Notes: a model not told the origin generated them from the sequence alone. Shown: positions 43,445 through 53,408, counted from the first letter of the stretch. The stretch: DNA of 64,000 nucleotides from Arthrobacter sp. B3I9 (GCF_030816935.1 NZ_JAUSYO010000001.1:2108001-2172000); one strand, 5' to 3'. A program made the numbers and translations.

Positions 43445-45145
43445 CTAGGAGAGCTCGCTCGCTGACCGTTCGAGCTGTTCCAGCCATGCCTGGCGGGCCT
43501 CGAGGGCTTCCTTGGCGGCCTTGATCTTGCGCTCGTCGCCTGCCTTTTCCGCCTTGGCAAGGTCATCCTTGAGACCGGCGATGGCGGATTCGAGCTGGCT
43601 GAGCGCGCTGTTGGTGCGGGCCTTGGTTTCCGGGTTGGACCGCTTCCAGTTCTCGTCCTCGGCCTGGCGGACGGCGTCCTCCACCTTCCGGAGCCCGGCT
43701 TCGATCCGGCCCATGTCGCCGCGGGGCACCTTCCCGGCTTCTTCCCACCGGTCACGGATGGATTGCAGGGCCTTCTTCGCGGCGGCAAGGTCCTTGATGG
43801 GCAGAAGCTCGTTGGCTTCAACCAGGAGCTGTTCCTTCACGGCGAGGTTTGCGCCGTACTCCTGGTCGATTTCATCATTGGCTGCCTGCCGGTTCGTGAA
43901 AAAGACGTCTTGCGCTGCCCGGAAACGCGCCCACAGAGCGTCGTCATCCTTCCTGCTGGCGCGCGGCGAGGCCTTCCACTGGTCCATGAGGCGGCGGTAC
44001 TCGCCGGCGGCGAAGCCCCAGTCGGTCGAGGAGGAAAGGGCTTCCGCGTCCGCGATCAGCTTCTCCTTGGCGGCCTTGGCTGCCGAGTTGTTGCTGTCCA
44101 GCTGCGAGAAGTAGGCGCGGCGGTGGCGGTCGAAAACGGTGCGGGCCGCACGGAAACGCTTCCAGAGGGCGTCTTCGTTGCTGCGCCCAAGGCGTACGCC
44201 GCTCTTCTGTGCCGTCTTCCAGCTCTCGAAAAGCTCGTTCATGCGGGCGCTGGAGGTCTTCCACTGGATCTGCGCGGGGTCGTGGCCGGCAATTTCCTCG
44301 GCTTCGGCAACGATGGCTTCGCGTGCTGCCAGTTCTGCGGCCCGGACGGCGTCGTGCTCGGCCTTTTCGGCTTTCTCCAGCTCGTTGATCTGTGTGACCA
44401 GGGCATCCAGGCGGCCCTCGGCGGAGCGCAGGTCGCCCACCATGTTCCGCTCTGCCAACTGTTCGCGCAGGTGCGTGACGGTCTTCTGCATGTCCGTGGT
44501 GGGCGCCTTGGAGTTGACGCGCTGTTCCAGCAGGACGATCTGTGCGACGACGTCGTCGTACTTGCGGGCGAAGTAGCTGAGGGCCTCGTCATCGCTGACG
44601 CCCGGGTACTGTCCCACCGGGTGCTCCTCACCGTCGACGGTCAGGAACACGTGGCCGTCGCCTTCCACCCGGCCCCAGCGGGCGGCCTCGGCCAGGGAAG
44701 CGGCAGAGGAAACCGACGCGGGTGCGGCCGCCGGTGCGGCCGGGGAGGGCTTGGCCTTCGGCCGGGCCGCGAACGCCGCCGGAGACGGGGCGGGACGCCC
44801 CGGGGCCGGTGTAGCCGGAGCGGGTGCTGCAGCCACAGGTGCGGCGTCAGCTTCCGGTGCTTCGGGTGCCGCCTGCGGCTCTACGACCGCCTCCGCCGCC
44901 TGCGGCTCTACGACCGCCTCAGCCACCTGAGGCTCTACGACCGCCTCCGCCACCTGAGGCTCTACGACCGCCTCAGTCGCTGTGTCTGTGGGAGTGTCGG
45001 TTGCCCCGTCTGAGGACTGCGTTGCCTGTTCCGAGGACTGCTCCGAAGCCTGTCCTGTGCCCAGTCCTTCGGACCTCGCCTCCGTGTCGGTCTCGTTGGC
45101 AGCTGCCGCTGACACTGTTTCGTCGGATTTCTGACTGTCTGTCAC
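43445..45145 (-). CDS. DUF349 repeat protein with Ala/Pro-rich N-terminus
   Basis: A 566-residue protein. Residues 1-160 are disordered, rich in Ala, Pro, Glu and Thr, with four tandem copies of EAVVEPQ-x-A (58-93). The rest holds several DUF349 helical repeats, each with a W-x-x-A/T pattern: WKTSSARMNELFESWK, LWKRFRAARTVFDRHR, RLMDQWKASPRASRKDD, LWARFRAAQDVFF, IRDRWEEAGKVPRGD. DUF349 repeat proteins are soluble helical proteins of unknown function, some implicated in DNA repair or translation. It is monocistronic, upstream of nothing obviously related. Confidence 0.85.
   Translation of the reverse strand: MTDSQKSDETVSAAAANETDTEARSEGLGTGQASEQSSEQATQSSDGATDTPTDTATEAVVEPQVAEAVVEPQVAEAVVEPQAAEAVVEPQAAPEAPEADAAPVAAAPAPATPAPGRPAPSPAAFAARPKAKPSPAAPAAAPASVSSAASLAEAARWGRVEGDGHVFLTVDGEEHPVGQYPGVSDDEALSYFARKYDDVVAQIVLLEQRVNSKAPTTDMQKTVTHLREQLAERNMVGDLRSAEGRLDALVTQINELEKAEKAEHDAVRAAELAAREAIVAEAEEIAGHDPAQIQWKTSSARMNELFESWKTAQKSGVRLGRSNEDALWKRFRAARTVFDRHRRAYFSQLDSNNSAAKAAKEKLIADAEALSSSTDWGFAAGEYRRLMDQWKASPRASRKDDDALWARFRAAQDVFFTNRQAANDEIDQEYGANLAVKEQLLVEANELLPIKDLAAAKKALQSIRDRWEEAGKVPRGDMGRIEAGLRKVEDAVRQAEDENWKRSNPETKARTNSALSQLESAIAGLKDDLAKAEKAGDERKIKAAKEALEARQAWLEQLERSASELS
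44867..44974 (-). repeat. 27-bp coding minisatellite in the DUF349 gene
   Basis: Four in-frame 27-bp units encode EAVVEPQVA twice and EAVVEPQAA twice (residues 58-93). Very regular at the DNA level; likely variable between strains. Confidence 0.85.
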
Positions 45146-45207
45146 CGCTAGAAGTCTTTCGCTTGGAGGTATATACCGGCACCGCAGCCACGAGGGCCCG
45201 CGGCTGG

Positions 45208-46008
45208 TTACTTCAGTGAGAACGAGTCTATCGTGACTGGTTCCGCAGGTGCGCCGTCGGTGGCGTTATCACCCGGTTTAAGGCCTGCCGCGGCGATCCC
45301 GGTGACTACATCCAGGCCGGACGTCACCCTGCCGACAACGGTGTATCCGCCGGCAGCATCGGCCGGAATGACGGTGTCCTTGTAGACGATGAAGAACTGC
45401 GTGCCGTTACCGTAGGCGTTGCCGCTGGTCCGGGCCACGGCGATGGTCCCTGCCGGATAGTTGTTGTCCGCAGGGGTATTTTCCAGCGGCCCCCACGTGT
45501 AGGCCGGATCGCCGCTGCCATCGCCGGTTTTGGAACCGCACTGCAGTACGCCGAAGGTTTCGCCTGTGGTGAGCCGGTGGCAGGCGAGGCCGGCGTAGAA
45601 GTTCTGGTCCGCGAGCGACTTGAAGACGGCCGCCGCCTGGGGAGCCTTGCTGCCGTCCAGTTCGACCCCCAGCACGCCCCTGTTGAGCTTGAGCTCGCCG
45701 GTGAAGGTCTTGCCGGCCGCGGTTTCCGGTTTGGGGATGTTCCCGCCGTTGCTGGGCGAGGCCGACGGCGTCGCGGACGGTGAGGCCAGGCCCGCCTGCG
45801 CTGCGGCGAACTCCTCCTCCGAGGGGTTGGAGGAAAAGACGGTCAGCTGGAGGATGAGCGCGAGGGCAAGGGCCGCTGCGCCCCCGCTGATGGCGAGGAT
45901 GTTGTCGCGCTTGCGGCGTTTGACCTGTTCCCGGCGCAGCTCGCGCTTCGCCTCCATCTGCTGGACGCGCCGCTTGGCATCGCGGGCACTCCGTGAACTG
46001 GCGGCCAA
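45208..46008 (-). CDS. Membrane-anchored peptidyl-prolyl isomerase (cyclophilin type)
   Basis: A 266-residue cyclophilin. A basic cytoplasmic start is followed by one TM helix (ILAISGGAAALALALILQLTVF, about residues 37-58), a Ser/Pro/Asn linker and a cyclophilin domain: LNRGVLGVELDGSKAPQAAAVFKSL, ACHRLTTGETFGVLQCG, TIAVARTSGNAYGNGTQFFI and YTVVGRVTSGLDVV. The usual FHR and FQGGD motifs read CHRL and LQCG here, so isomerase activity may be weak. Start TTG 46008 has AGGAGGA upstream; the frame extends further but is not conserved. The domain faces outside the membrane. Confidence 0.85.
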   Translation of the reverse strand: MAASSRSARDAKRRVQQMEAKRELRREQVKRRKRDNILAISGGAAALALALILQLTVFSSNPSEEEFAAAQAGLASPSATPSASPSNGGNIPKPETAAGKTFTGELKLNRGVLGVELDGSKAPQAAAVFKSLADQNFYAGLACHRLTTGETFGVLQCGSKTGDGSGDPAYTWGPLENTPADNNYPAGTIAVARTSGNAYGNGTQFFIVYKDTVIPADAAGGYTVVGRVTSGLDVVTGIAAAGLKPGDNATDGAPAEPVTIDSFSLK

Positions 46009-46127
46009 AAGTCCTCCTGGGTGTGGTGCCGGAACCGCGGCGGGCCGTGGCGCCGTCGCGGTTTCAGCTTCGAAGCTGTAGGCGGTCCGGTCCGTGCACG
46101 GCCGCATTAGAGAAGCCGGCGTTCAAC

Positions 46128-46158
46128 GCATAAACTGACTGCCGCACACAGTTTATGC
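46128..46158. promoter_or_regulatory. Inverted repeat between the cyclophilin and hisS genes
   Basis: Perfect 10-bp arms GCATAAACTG (46128-46137) and CAGTTTATGC (46149-46158) around an 11-base spacer in the 257-base divergent intergenic region; about 107 bases before hisS. Could be an operator or overlapping promoters; function unknown. Confidence 0.5.
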
Positions 46159-46265
46159 ACGACTGGCCGCTCGGCCGCCTATCTGTTCCCCGTTTCGGAC
46201 TACCGTTACGGCCGGACCGGGGCGGCAGTTTCCCGGCCGGGAATACCTGAGGAGAAAATTCCACC

Positions 46266-47612
46266 ATGGCACGCACCGCCTCCCTGTCCGGATTCCCCGA
46301 GTGGCTTCCCGAGGAGCGGCTGGTGGAGCTGCATGTGCTGGACACGCTGCGCCGCGTCTTTGAGCTCCATGGCTTCTCCTCCATCGAGACCCGGGCCGTG
46401 GAGACGGTGGGCCAGCTGCTGCGCAAGGGCGAGATCGACAAAGAGGTCTACGGCCTCCGCCGGCTGCAGGACGAGGAAAGCGACGAGGCCAAGGCGCACA
46501 AGGACGACCCGAACGCCCTTGCGCTGCACTTCGACCTGACCGTACCGTTCGCCCGCTACGTCGTCGAGAATGCCGGCTACCTCGCCTTTCCGTTTCGCCG
46601 CTACCAGGTCCAGAAGGTCTGGCGCGGCGAACGCCCGCAGGAGGGCCGCGCCCGGGAGTTCACCCAGGCGGATATCGACATCGTCGGCGACGGCGAACTC
46701 CCGTTCCGTTACGACGTCGAGATTGCGCTGGTGATCGCGGAGGCGCTCGGCGCCCTGCCGATTCCGGACTTCCTGCTCCGGATCAACAACCGGAAGCTGG
46801 CCGAGGGCTTCTACAACGGCATCGGCCTCACGGACACCGCCGGTGTGCTGCGCAGCATCGACAAGCTGGAGAAGATCGGCCCCGCCAAGGTCGCCGGGTT
46901 GCTGCAGTCCGAACTCGGCGCCACCGCGGAGCAGGCCGAAGCGGCGCTCAAGCTCGCCTCGATCCGTACCGAGGACACGTCCTTCGTGGAGCAGGTCCGC
47001 GCGCTGGGCGTCAGCAACGAACTCCTCGAGGAAGGCCTCACCGAGCTGGAGCAGGTCATTGCGGCCGCCGTCCAGCGCGCCCCCGGCAGGGTGGTCGCGG
47101 ACCTCAGCATTGCCCGCGGCCTGGACTACTACACCGGCACCGTGGTGGAGACCGTGCTCGTAGGCCATGAGCAGCTCGGCTCGATCTGCTCCGGCGGACG
47201 CTACGACGCGCTGGCCAGCAAGGGAAACCGCAAGTTCCCCGGCGTCGGGCTGTCGATCGGCGTGACCCGGCTAGTCTCCCGGATCCTCAGCCAGGACCTC
47301 GCCAGGGCCTCCCGTGCCGTGCCCACCGCCGTGCTGGTGGCGCTTACGAATGACGACAGCTGGGGAGCGGCCCAGGACGTCGCCGCACAGCTGCGCGCCC
47401 GGGGCATCGCCACCGAAGTCGCCGCGAAGGCCGAAAAGTTCGGCAAGCAGATCAAGTTCGCCGACCGCCGGGGCATCCCCTTTGTCTGGTTCACCGACGA
47501 CGACGGCAAGCACCAGGTCAAGGACATCCGCTCCGGCGAGCAGGCCGATGCCGATCCGGGCAGCTGGGCGCCGGCCGAGGAAGACCTGCACGTCAGGGTC
47601 ACCACGGCCTAG
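46266..47612 (+). CDS. hisS: Histidine-tRNA ligase
   Basis: A 448-residue class II synthetase. Motif 1 region [30 protein letters not shown], motif 2 [32 protein letters not shown], the HisA box [13 protein letters not shown], motif 3 [11 protein letters not shown] and a C-terminal anticodon domain. Length is as expected for the family. GAGGAGA is 9 bases before ATG 46266. A 127-base gap with a TAAACT hexamer (a possible promoter) separates it from aspS. Confidence 0.95.
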   Translation: MARTASLSGFPEWLPEERLVELHVLDTLRRVFELHGFSSIETRAVETVGQLLRKGEIDKEVYGLRRLQDEESDEAKAHKDDPNALALHFDLTVPFARYVVENAGYLAFPFRRYQVQKVWRGERPQEGRAREFTQADIDIVGDGELPFRYDVEIALVIAEALGALPIPDFLLRINNRKLAEGFYNGIGLTDTAGVLRSIDKLEKIGPAKVAGLLQSELGATAEQAEAALKLASIRTEDTSFVEQVRALGVSNELLEEGLTELEQVIAAAVQRAPGRVVADLSIARGLDYYTGTVVETVLVGHEQLGSICSGGRYDALASKGNRKFPGVGLSIGVTRLVSRILSQDLARASRAVPTAVLVALTNDDSWGAAQDVAAQLRARGIATEVAAKAEKFGKQIKFADRRGIPFVWFTDDDGKHQVKDIRSGEQADADPGSWAPAEEDLHVRVTTA

Positions 47613-47739
47613 CTCCGGGCGCCGGCTGCCTGCCATTCCGGGTCAGGCCCGGCCTGCGGGTAAACTCGAACGGGACCGTTCCAGTAGCGGCTCCACCTTG
47701 ATTCTGTCTTTCCCTCTGTCTTCTTCAGAAAGGCGTGCT

Positions 47740-49545
47740 GTGCTGCGCACACATGACCTCGGATCCCTTCGTTCCGAGCACATTGGACAAACCGTAACCC
47801 TGGCCGGCTGGGTCGGCCGGCGTCGTGACCACGGTGGTGTCGCATTCGTTGACCTGCGCGACGCTTCAGGCGTCGCCCAGGTCGTCGTCCGCGAGGAAGA
47901 GGTCTTCCACGGCCTGCGCAACGAGTACGTGCTGCAAATCATCGGCACCGTGTCCAGGCGTCCCGAGGGCAATGAGAACCCCGCGCTGCCAACCGGAGAG
48001 ATCGAGGTGATGGCCGAGAAGGTCACCATCCTGAACACCTCCGATCCGCTGCCTTTCCAGATCGACGAGCACGTCGAGGTCGGCGAAGAAGCACGCCTGA
48101 AGCACCGCTACCTGGACCTGCGCCGCCCGGGCCCCGCCCGCAACATGCGGCTGCGGTCGGAAGCCAACAGGGTGGCCCGCGAGCTGCTCCACGGGGAAGG
48201 TTTCGTCGAAATCGAAACCCCCACGCTGACCCGATCGACGCCGGAAGGCGCCCGGGACTTCGTCGTCCCCGCCCGCCTGGCGCCCGGCTCCTGGTACGCG
48301 CTTCCGCAGTCGCCGCAGCTGTTCAAGCAGCTCCTCCAGGTCGGTGGATTCGAGAAGTACTACCAGATCGCCCGCTGCTACCGCGACGAGGACTTCCGCG
48401 CGGACCGCCAGCCCGAGTTCACCCAGCTCGACATCGAAGCCAGCTTCGTGGAGCAGGACGACATCATCCGCCTCGGTGAAGGCATCGTAAAGGCGCTCTG
48501 GAAGCTGATCGACGTCGAGATCCCGACTCCGATCCAGCGCATCACCTACGCCGACGCCATGGCCCGCTACGGCTCCGACAAACCGGACCTGCGCTTCGGC
48601 CTGGAGCTCACCGAGCTCACCGAGTTCTTCAAGGACACCAACTTCGGCGTGTTCAAGGCCCCCTACGTCGGCGCCGTCGTCATGCCGGGGGGCGCCTCGC
48701 AGGCCCGCCGCGCGCTGGACGCCTGGCAGGAATGGGCCAAGCAGCGCGGCGCCAAGGGCCTGGCGTACGTCCTGTTCAAGGAGGACGGCGAACTCGCCGG
48801 CCCCGTGGCGAAGAACCTCACCGACACCGAACGAGCCGGCCTCGCCGACGCCGTCGGCGCCAAGCCCGGCGACTGCATCTTTTTCGCCGCCGGCGAGAAG
48901 ACGCCGTCGCGCGCCCTGCTGGGTGCTGCCCGGGTGGAGATCGGCCACCGCACCGGCCTCATCAACCCGGCCGACTGGGCCTTCTGCTGGGTGGTCGACG
49001 CGCCCATGTTCGAACCGGCCGCAGCCGCCGTCGCTTCCGGCGACGTCGCCGTCGGTGCCGGCCAGTGGACCGCTGTGCACCACGCCTTCACCTCGCCCAA
49101 GCCCGAGTTCATGGACAGCTTCGACAAGGATCCCGAATCGGCGCTGTCCTACGCCTACGACATCGTCTGCAACGGCAACGAGATCGGCGGCGGCTCCATC
49201 CGTATCCACGAGCGCGAGGTCCAGGAACGGGTCTTCGAGCTCATGGGCCTGGACAAGGAGGATGCGCAGACCAAGTTCGGCTTCCTGCTGGAGGGCTTCA
49301 AGTTCGGCGCCCCTCCGCACGGCGGCATTGCCTTCGGCTGGGACCGCGTGGTGGCACTGCTGGCCGGCGTCGAGTCGATCCGCGACGTCATCGCCTTCCC
49401 CAAGTCCGGCGGCGGTTACGATCCGCTGACCCAGGCGCCTGCCCCGATCACGGCGCAGCAGCGCAAGGAAGCCGGTGTGGACTTCAAGCCGGAAGCCAAG
49501 AAGGCCGCGCCTGTTCCCCAAAGGGCCGAGGACGCAGCCAAGTAG
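47740..49545 (+). CDS. aspS: Aspartate(-asparagine)-tRNA ligase
   Basis: A 601-residue bacterial-type synthetase: anticodon OB domain [21 protein letters not shown], motif 2 [25 protein letters not shown], a GAD insertion, and motif 3 [14 protein letters not shown] near the end. C-terminal extension is Ala/Lys-rich. In actinobacteria without asparagine synthetase-tRNA enzyme, such AspRS often charge tRNA-Asn too; this cannot be judged from the window. GTG start 47740 follows AAAGG. A good rho-independent terminator follows. Confidence 0.95.
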   Translation: MLRTHDLGSLRSEHIGQTVTLAGWVGRRRDHGGVAFVDLRDASGVAQVVVREEEVFHGLRNEYVLQIIGTVSRRPEGNENPALPTGEIEVMAEKVTILNTSDPLPFQIDEHVEVGEEARLKHRYLDLRRPGPARNMRLRSEANRVARELLHGEGFVEIETPTLTRSTPEGARDFVVPARLAPGSWYALPQSPQLFKQLLQVGGFEKYYQIARCYRDEDFRADRQPEFTQLDIEASFVEQDDIIRLGEGIVKALWKLIDVEIPTPIQRITYADAMARYGSDKPDLRFGLELTELTEFFKDTNFGVFKAPYVGAVVMPGGASQARRALDAWQEWAKQRGAKGLAYVLFKEDGELAGPVAKNLTDTERAGLADAVGAKPGDCIFFAAGEKTPSRALLGAARVEIGHRTGLINPADWAFCWVVDAPMFEPAAAAVASGDVAVGAGQWTAVHHAFTSPKPEFMDSFDKDPESALSYAYDIVCNGNEIGGGSIRIHEREVQERVFELMGLDKEDAQTKFGFLLEGFKFGAPPHGGIAFGWDRVVALLAGVESIRDVIAFPKSGGGYDPLTQAPAPITAQQRKEAGVDFKPEAKKAAPVPQRAEDAAK

Positions 49546-49563
49546 GGTGAACTGATCGTCAGC

Positions 49564-49593
49564 AAGGCTCTCCGGGAAACCGGGGGGCCTTTT
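49564..49593 (+). terminator. Rho-independent terminator after aspS
   Basis: Stem AAGGCTCTCCGG (49564-49575) with CCGGGGGGCCTT (49580-49591; two G-U pairs in RNA), a GAAA tetraloop, then TTTT overlapping the stem end. Clear by eye. Confidence 0.9.
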
Positions 49594-49645
49594 GCTGTCC
49601 CGGTAGTTGCTGACGCACCAGGGGTGAACGGAGGGAGTAGGTCTG

Positions 49646-50434
49646 ATGGAACCGGATCCGATGCACGCAATCGAAGCGCTGATGGACGCCGCGTGGCCCG
49701 CCCCGGACCGGGAGGAAGCCGGCGGGTGGGTGCTGCGCGCCGCCTCCGGGGTGACGCAGCGGGCCAATTCAACCTGGCCGAAGGAACCCGGCCGGGACCC
49801 GCACCAGCAGCTCGCTGCACTGCGGAACGCACGGCTCTGGTACCGGGACAGGCGCCTGCCGCTGATATTCCAGATGTTCGAGGACCCGCGGTCGGGGCCC
49901 CTGAACGCCCTCCTCGATGCGGAGGGCTTCACGCGGCAGTCCGAAACCCTGGTGCTCGTGCGGGAGGGCGGCACGGAACCGGCGGAGCCGGAGACAGGCG
50001 TTGAGCTGGCACCGCAGCCCTCCCCGGAGTGGCTGCGGCTCTGGTGGAGCGTGGACGGGCGCGGCGATGACCGTGCCATGGCTGTCGCCCGGGAAATCCT
50101 CCAAGCCTGCCCGGGCCTGTACGCCCTCGTGCGCGACGACGACGGCATGCCCGCCGCCGTCGGACGCCTTGCCGTTCCTCGCGGCGGAGCCGGCAGCTCG
50201 GGCGGCCTGTACTGCATGGCTACCCGTCCGGACATGCGTCGTCGCGGCTACGCCTTGCGGGTCCTGGAGGCGTTGCTCGGGGCGGGGGCGGACTTAAACG
50301 TGACCGCGTACTGGCTGCTGGTGACGGCGGCCAACACCCCTGCGCGGGAGCTCTATGGCCGGGCCGGTTTCTCCGAGGCCGGCCGTTACCTCTACCGGCA
50401 GGAGCGGCCGAAGCGCCACCTGACCGGCTGCTGA
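49646..50434 (+). CDS. GNAT-family N-acetyltransferase
   Basis: A 262-residue protein with a C-terminal GNAT domain: GLYCMATRPDMRRRGYALRVLEALL (motif A with RRRGYA), then VTAANTPARELYGRAGFSEAGRYLYR (motif B). The N-terminal half (1-120) contains EEAGGWVLRAASGVTQRANSTWP, a pattern also seen in N-terminal regions of other actinobacterial acetyltransferases. The substrate is unknown. It starts about 50 bases after the aspS terminator and is probably monocistronic. Confidence 0.83.
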   Translation: MEPDPMHAIEALMDAAWPAPDREEAGGWVLRAASGVTQRANSTWPKEPGRDPHQQLAALRNARLWYRDRRLPLIFQMFEDPRSGPLNALLDAEGFTRQSETLVLVREGGTEPAEPETGVELAPQPSPEWLRLWWSVDGRGDDRAMAVAREILQACPGLYALVRDDDGMPAAVGRLAVPRGGAGSSGGLYCMATRPDMRRRGYALRVLEALLGAGADLNVTAYWLLVTAANTPARELYGRAGFSEAGRYLYRQERPKRHLTGC

Positions 50435-50452
50435 AGGGGGAGCTGCGCCGCG

Positions 50453-51103
50453 CTAGGCCGAAGGCGGGTCTGTCACCCGGATCCGCACAGCGCACAGGTC
50501 TGCCGCGGCCTTCTTCAGCACGACTGCGCGGGGGTCCGGGACGTCGAGGAACGGCAGCCTCGCCAGGGCCGCGTATTGCTTCAGCGCCGGCTCGGCAAGC
50601 ACCAGCTCGGCCAGGGCCTGATCTCCGCCGTGTGCGAGGTACTCGATCTGCTGCTCTGCGAAGATCCGGGCGGCATGGTCGGCCACGGCCTCGACGAGCG
50701 CATCGGCCTGGTTGGCCCGACGCCGGGCGAAGCGCTGCTGCGACCAGCCGCCGGCCGCCGTCCGGGACTGGACGTGCCGCGTCCCGGTCTTCGAGAGGAG
50801 CACTGTGCCGCCGCTGACCACAGCCACCGAGTAGCCGCCCCGGCGGACCAGCACAGCCCCAATGCGCCTCGGCTGGCCGGCGAGCGAGCCCAGCCGGGAC
50901 ACCGCGTCACCGCCGCGCCCCGGCCGGCCGTCCACCGGCCACGGCGCCTGGAGCAGGGCGGTGGCCCCGTCCGCGGCCCGCAGCTGCAGTCCGCCGTCGA
51001 GCTCTTCCTCCGCGACAGTGCCGTGGCTGGCAGCGAAGCGCTCGACCCAACCCGGCAGGCGCTCACCGGAAACGAACGCCAGGCGGGTGTCGGGGTTGGC
51101 CAT
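50453..51103 (-). CDS. acVLRF1-type peptidyl-tRNA hydrolase / ribosome rescue factor
   Basis: A 216-residue member of the actinobacterial Vms1-like release factor family (VLRF1, eRF1-like fold). The diagnostic loop is RTAAGGWSQQRFARRRANQA at about residues 127-146, the counterpart of the catalytic GGQ-like loop of Vms1/ANKZF1, which cleaves the tRNA from stalled nascent chains. Flanking strands VRRGGYSVAVVSGGTVL and the C-terminal domain II region fit the family. Start ATG 51103 is set from the family N-terminus; the frame is open far upstream. It diverges from rarA with about 60 bases between. Confidence 0.85.
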   Translation of the reverse strand: MANPDTRLAFVSGERLPGWVERFAASHGTVAEEELDGGLQLRAADGATALLQAPWPVDGRPGRGGDAVSRLGSLAGQPRRIGAVLVRRGGYSVAVVSGGTVLLSKTGTRHVQSRTAAGGWSQQRFARRRANQADALVEAVADHAARIFAEQQIEYLAHGGDQALAELVLAEPALKQYAALARLPFLDVPDPRAVVLKKAAADLCAVRIRVTDPPSA

Positions 51104-51151
51104 GGGGCGGGGCTCCGTCGGATAGGTGTCAGGGCGGGGAGGATCTAGAAG

Positions 51152-51157
51152 TAGCCT
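51152..51157 (+). promoter_or_regulatory. -10-like TAGCCT before rarA
   Basis: TAGCCT lies 6 bases before GTG 51164 with no Shine-Dalgarno; candidate leaderless promoter. Confidence 0.35.
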
Positions 51158-51163
51158 ATCTAT

Positions 51164-52624
51164 GTGGATGATCTCTTTGGCGCAGGGCAGGATAACGCCG
51201 GTGGACGCGACGACGACGCCGAAGAGGCCAGGGACGGCCGGCCCACAGGTGGAGCCACGTCGCCCCGGAGCCCGCTGGCTGTCCGGATGCGGCCACGGAC
51301 GCTGGACGACGTCGTCGGCCAGCAGCATCTGCTGGGCCAGGGGTCGCCGCTACGCCAGCTTGCGGCGGGAACGGACGCGACCGGGCCCGCGGGCCCGAGT
51401 TCGCTGATCCTCTGGGGTCCTCCCGGGACCGGCAAGACCACGCTCGCGCACGTCATCGCGAAGGGTCCGGGCCGGAAATTTGTGGAGCTCTCCGCGATAA
51501 CGGCCGGCGTCAAGGACGTCCGTCGCGTGATGGACGAGGCCCTCACCGCCCGGGACCTCTACAAAACCACCACCGTGTTGTTCCTGGACGAAATCCACCG
51601 TTTCAACAAAGCACAGCAGGACGCCCTGTTGCCCGGCGTCGAAAACCGCTGGGTGGTGCTGGTGGCCGCGACCACGGAAAATCCATCCTTTTCCGTCGTC
51701 TCCCCGCTGCTTTCCCGGTCGCTGCTGCTGACCCTCAAACCGCTCACCGACGCGGATGTCGAGGGCCTGCTCCTGCGCGCCACGGCCGATGCCCGGGGCT
51801 TGGGGGGCAAAGTGGAACTTAGTGCCGAGGCCCTGGAACACCTTGTGCGGCTCTCCGGCGGGGATGCCCGGCGGGCGCTGACCGCACTGGAGGCCGCTGC
51901 CGGCGTCGCGTTCGGTGATGCGGACGACGCCGACGCAGTCGTTGTGGGGGCAGCCGCCGAGGGAGCCGCTTCGGCCGGGCCGGCTCCGGTCAGGATCGAG
52001 CTGAGGCACACCGAGCGGGCGCTGGACGTCGCATCCGTGCGGTATGACCGCGCCGGGGACCAGCACTACGACGTGGCCAGCGCCTTCATCAAGTCCATCC
52101 GGGGCTCCGACGTTGACGCCGCCCTGCATTACCTCGCGCGGATGCTCGAGGCGGGGGAGGACCCGAAGTTCGTTGCCCGGCGCATTGTCATTTCCGCGGC
52201 GGAGGACGTCGGCATGGCAGATCCCACGGCGCTGCAGACCGCCGTCGCCGCGGCGCAGGCCGTGCAGCTGATCGGAATGCCCGAAGGCCGCATCGTCCTG
52301 GCCGAGGCAGTGGTGCACCTTGCCACGGCGCCGAAGTCCAACGCGGCCTACATGGGCCTGAACCAGGCGATCGCCGACGTCCGCGCCGGACTGGGCAACG
52401 GCATCCCCGCGCACCTGCGCGACGCCCACTATCCCGGCTCCAAGCAGCTGGGCCACGGGAAAGGCTACAAGTACGCCCACGACGCGCCGCACTCCGTGGC
52501 CACCCAGCAATACCCGCCGGACGACCTGGTGGGCCGCAACTACTACCAGCCGACCGCCAACGGCGCGGAGCGGGACATCGCCACCCGGCTGGAGCGGCTA
52601 CGGAAGATCGTCCGCGGCCAGTAA
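51164..52624 (+). CDS. rarA: Replication-associated recombination protein A (RarA/MgsA)
   Basis: A 486-residue AAA+ ATPase of the clamp-loader type acting at stalled forks. Order: [16 protein letters not shown], Walker [10 protein letters not shown] (about residues 85-93), Walker [20 protein letters not shown], sensor 1 [18 protein letters not shown], then the tetramerisation part [40 protein letters not shown] and C-terminal [14 protein letters not shown]. An Ala-rich insert occurs near residue 265. GTG start at 51164. No LexA-like box was seen upstream. Confidence 0.94.
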   Translation: MDDLFGAGQDNAGGRDDDAEEARDGRPTGGATSPRSPLAVRMRPRTLDDVVGQQHLLGQGSPLRQLAAGTDATGPAGPSSLILWGPPGTGKTTLAHVIAKGPGRKFVELSAITAGVKDVRRVMDEALTARDLYKTTTVLFLDEIHRFNKAQQDALLPGVENRWVVLVAATTENPSFSVVSPLLSRSLLLTLKPLTDADVEGLLLRATADARGLGGKVELSAEALEHLVRLSGGDARRALTALEAAAGVAFGDADDADAVVVGAAAEGAASAGPAPVRIELRHTERALDVASVRYDRAGDQHYDVASAFIKSIRGSDVDAALHYLARMLEAGEDPKFVARRIVISAAEDVGMADPTALQTAVAAAQAVQLIGMPEGRIVLAEAVVHLATAPKSNAAYMGLNQAIADVRAGLGNGIPAHLRDAHYPGSKQLGHGKGYKYAHDAPHSVATQQYPPDDLVGRNYYQPTANGAERDIATRLERLRKIVRGQ

Positions 52625-52825
52625 GCCGCCGAGGGCAAGATGCCGTGGGTAAGCCGCGGCGGGGGAAAGACGGCCGGGGGAAATGCCCGTTGACTTCCCG
52701 CCCGGGAGGTCTAACGTTGAAATACGTCAGCACGGATCTGCTGCACGTGCATGCTCCCGAACGTCTCCTTCCCAGGTTTTCCCGTTCTCAGGTCGTGTCC
52801 GATGTCGGTAAATTTCGTCACAGCT

Positions 52826-53203
52826 ATGGCTATCAAGTCTTTTGATGTCCCGGACAAGAAGCGGTGTCCGGACGACAAGGCCGAATTCGACCTCGTCACT
52901 GTGAACGATTTCTCCGTGACGCGCCTCATCCTTGGCCCCGGCTGGCGATGGTCGGAATGCATGAAGCTGCTCGAGCGGACCGAGCTGTGCCAGCACCACC
53001 ACTTGGGATTCTGCGTTTCCGGGTCGATGGAAGTTGAAACTCCGGAAGGCCTGCGATCCACCATCCATGCCAACGACACCTATGCGATCCCGCCGGGCCA
53101 TGACGAATGGGTGGTCGGGTTAACCTCGTTCGTCGCTGTGGAGTTCCTGGGTGCGGCGTCGTTCGGGCGGCGCGGCAGCACGGGCGTGCACGCGAGGATC
53201 TGA
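52826..53203 (+). CDS. Cupin-domain protein
   Basis: A 125-residue small cupin. Visible: RLILGPGWRWSECMK, CQHHHLGFCVSGSMEV (a His-rich motif 1 counterpart with H-H-H), then ANDTYAIPPGHDEWVV as motif 2 with PPGH. It probably binds a metal; no enzyme activity is known for such stand-alone cupins. Start: ATG 52826 (MAIKSFD) or ATG 52802; no clear Shine-Dalgarno. The gene sits alone between rarA and rpsD. Confidence 0.75.
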   Translation: MAIKSFDVPDKKRCPDDKAEFDLVTVNDFSVTRLILGPGWRWSECMKLLERTELCQHHHLGFCVSGSMEVETPEGLRSTIHANDTYAIPPGHDEWVVGLTSFVAVEFLGAASFGRRGSTGVHARI

Positions 53204-53225
53204 CCGGCCGCCGGTCCTGCCGTGC

Positions 53226-53231
53226 TAGGAT
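53226..53231 (+). promoter_or_regulatory. -10-like TAGGAT; start of a long rpsD leader
   Basis: TAGGAT about 180 bases before rpsD; if used, the leader would be about 170 bases with room for an S4 autoregulatory structure. No other gene lies in 53204-53408. Confidence 0.35.
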
Positions 53232-53408
53232 TGTTCGTTGTCTGGCAAGGCACGGACGCACAATCCACCCGTATTCAGCAATTCTTGCTGTCTGAAGTTT
53301 TTTCGGTGGGTTCGCCCTGTGCCCAGTAGCAAAAGGCAGCGGTTGGCCGATGCTCTCCATCGTGGAGGCCAGTAACACTGACACACCGCAGATATTGGAA
53401 GGACACAA

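Noticed and set aside
47866..50235. Long minus-strand open frame opposite aspS and the GNAT gene
   Set aside because: Same reason: both plus-strand genes are solid and the antisense product has no recognisable features.
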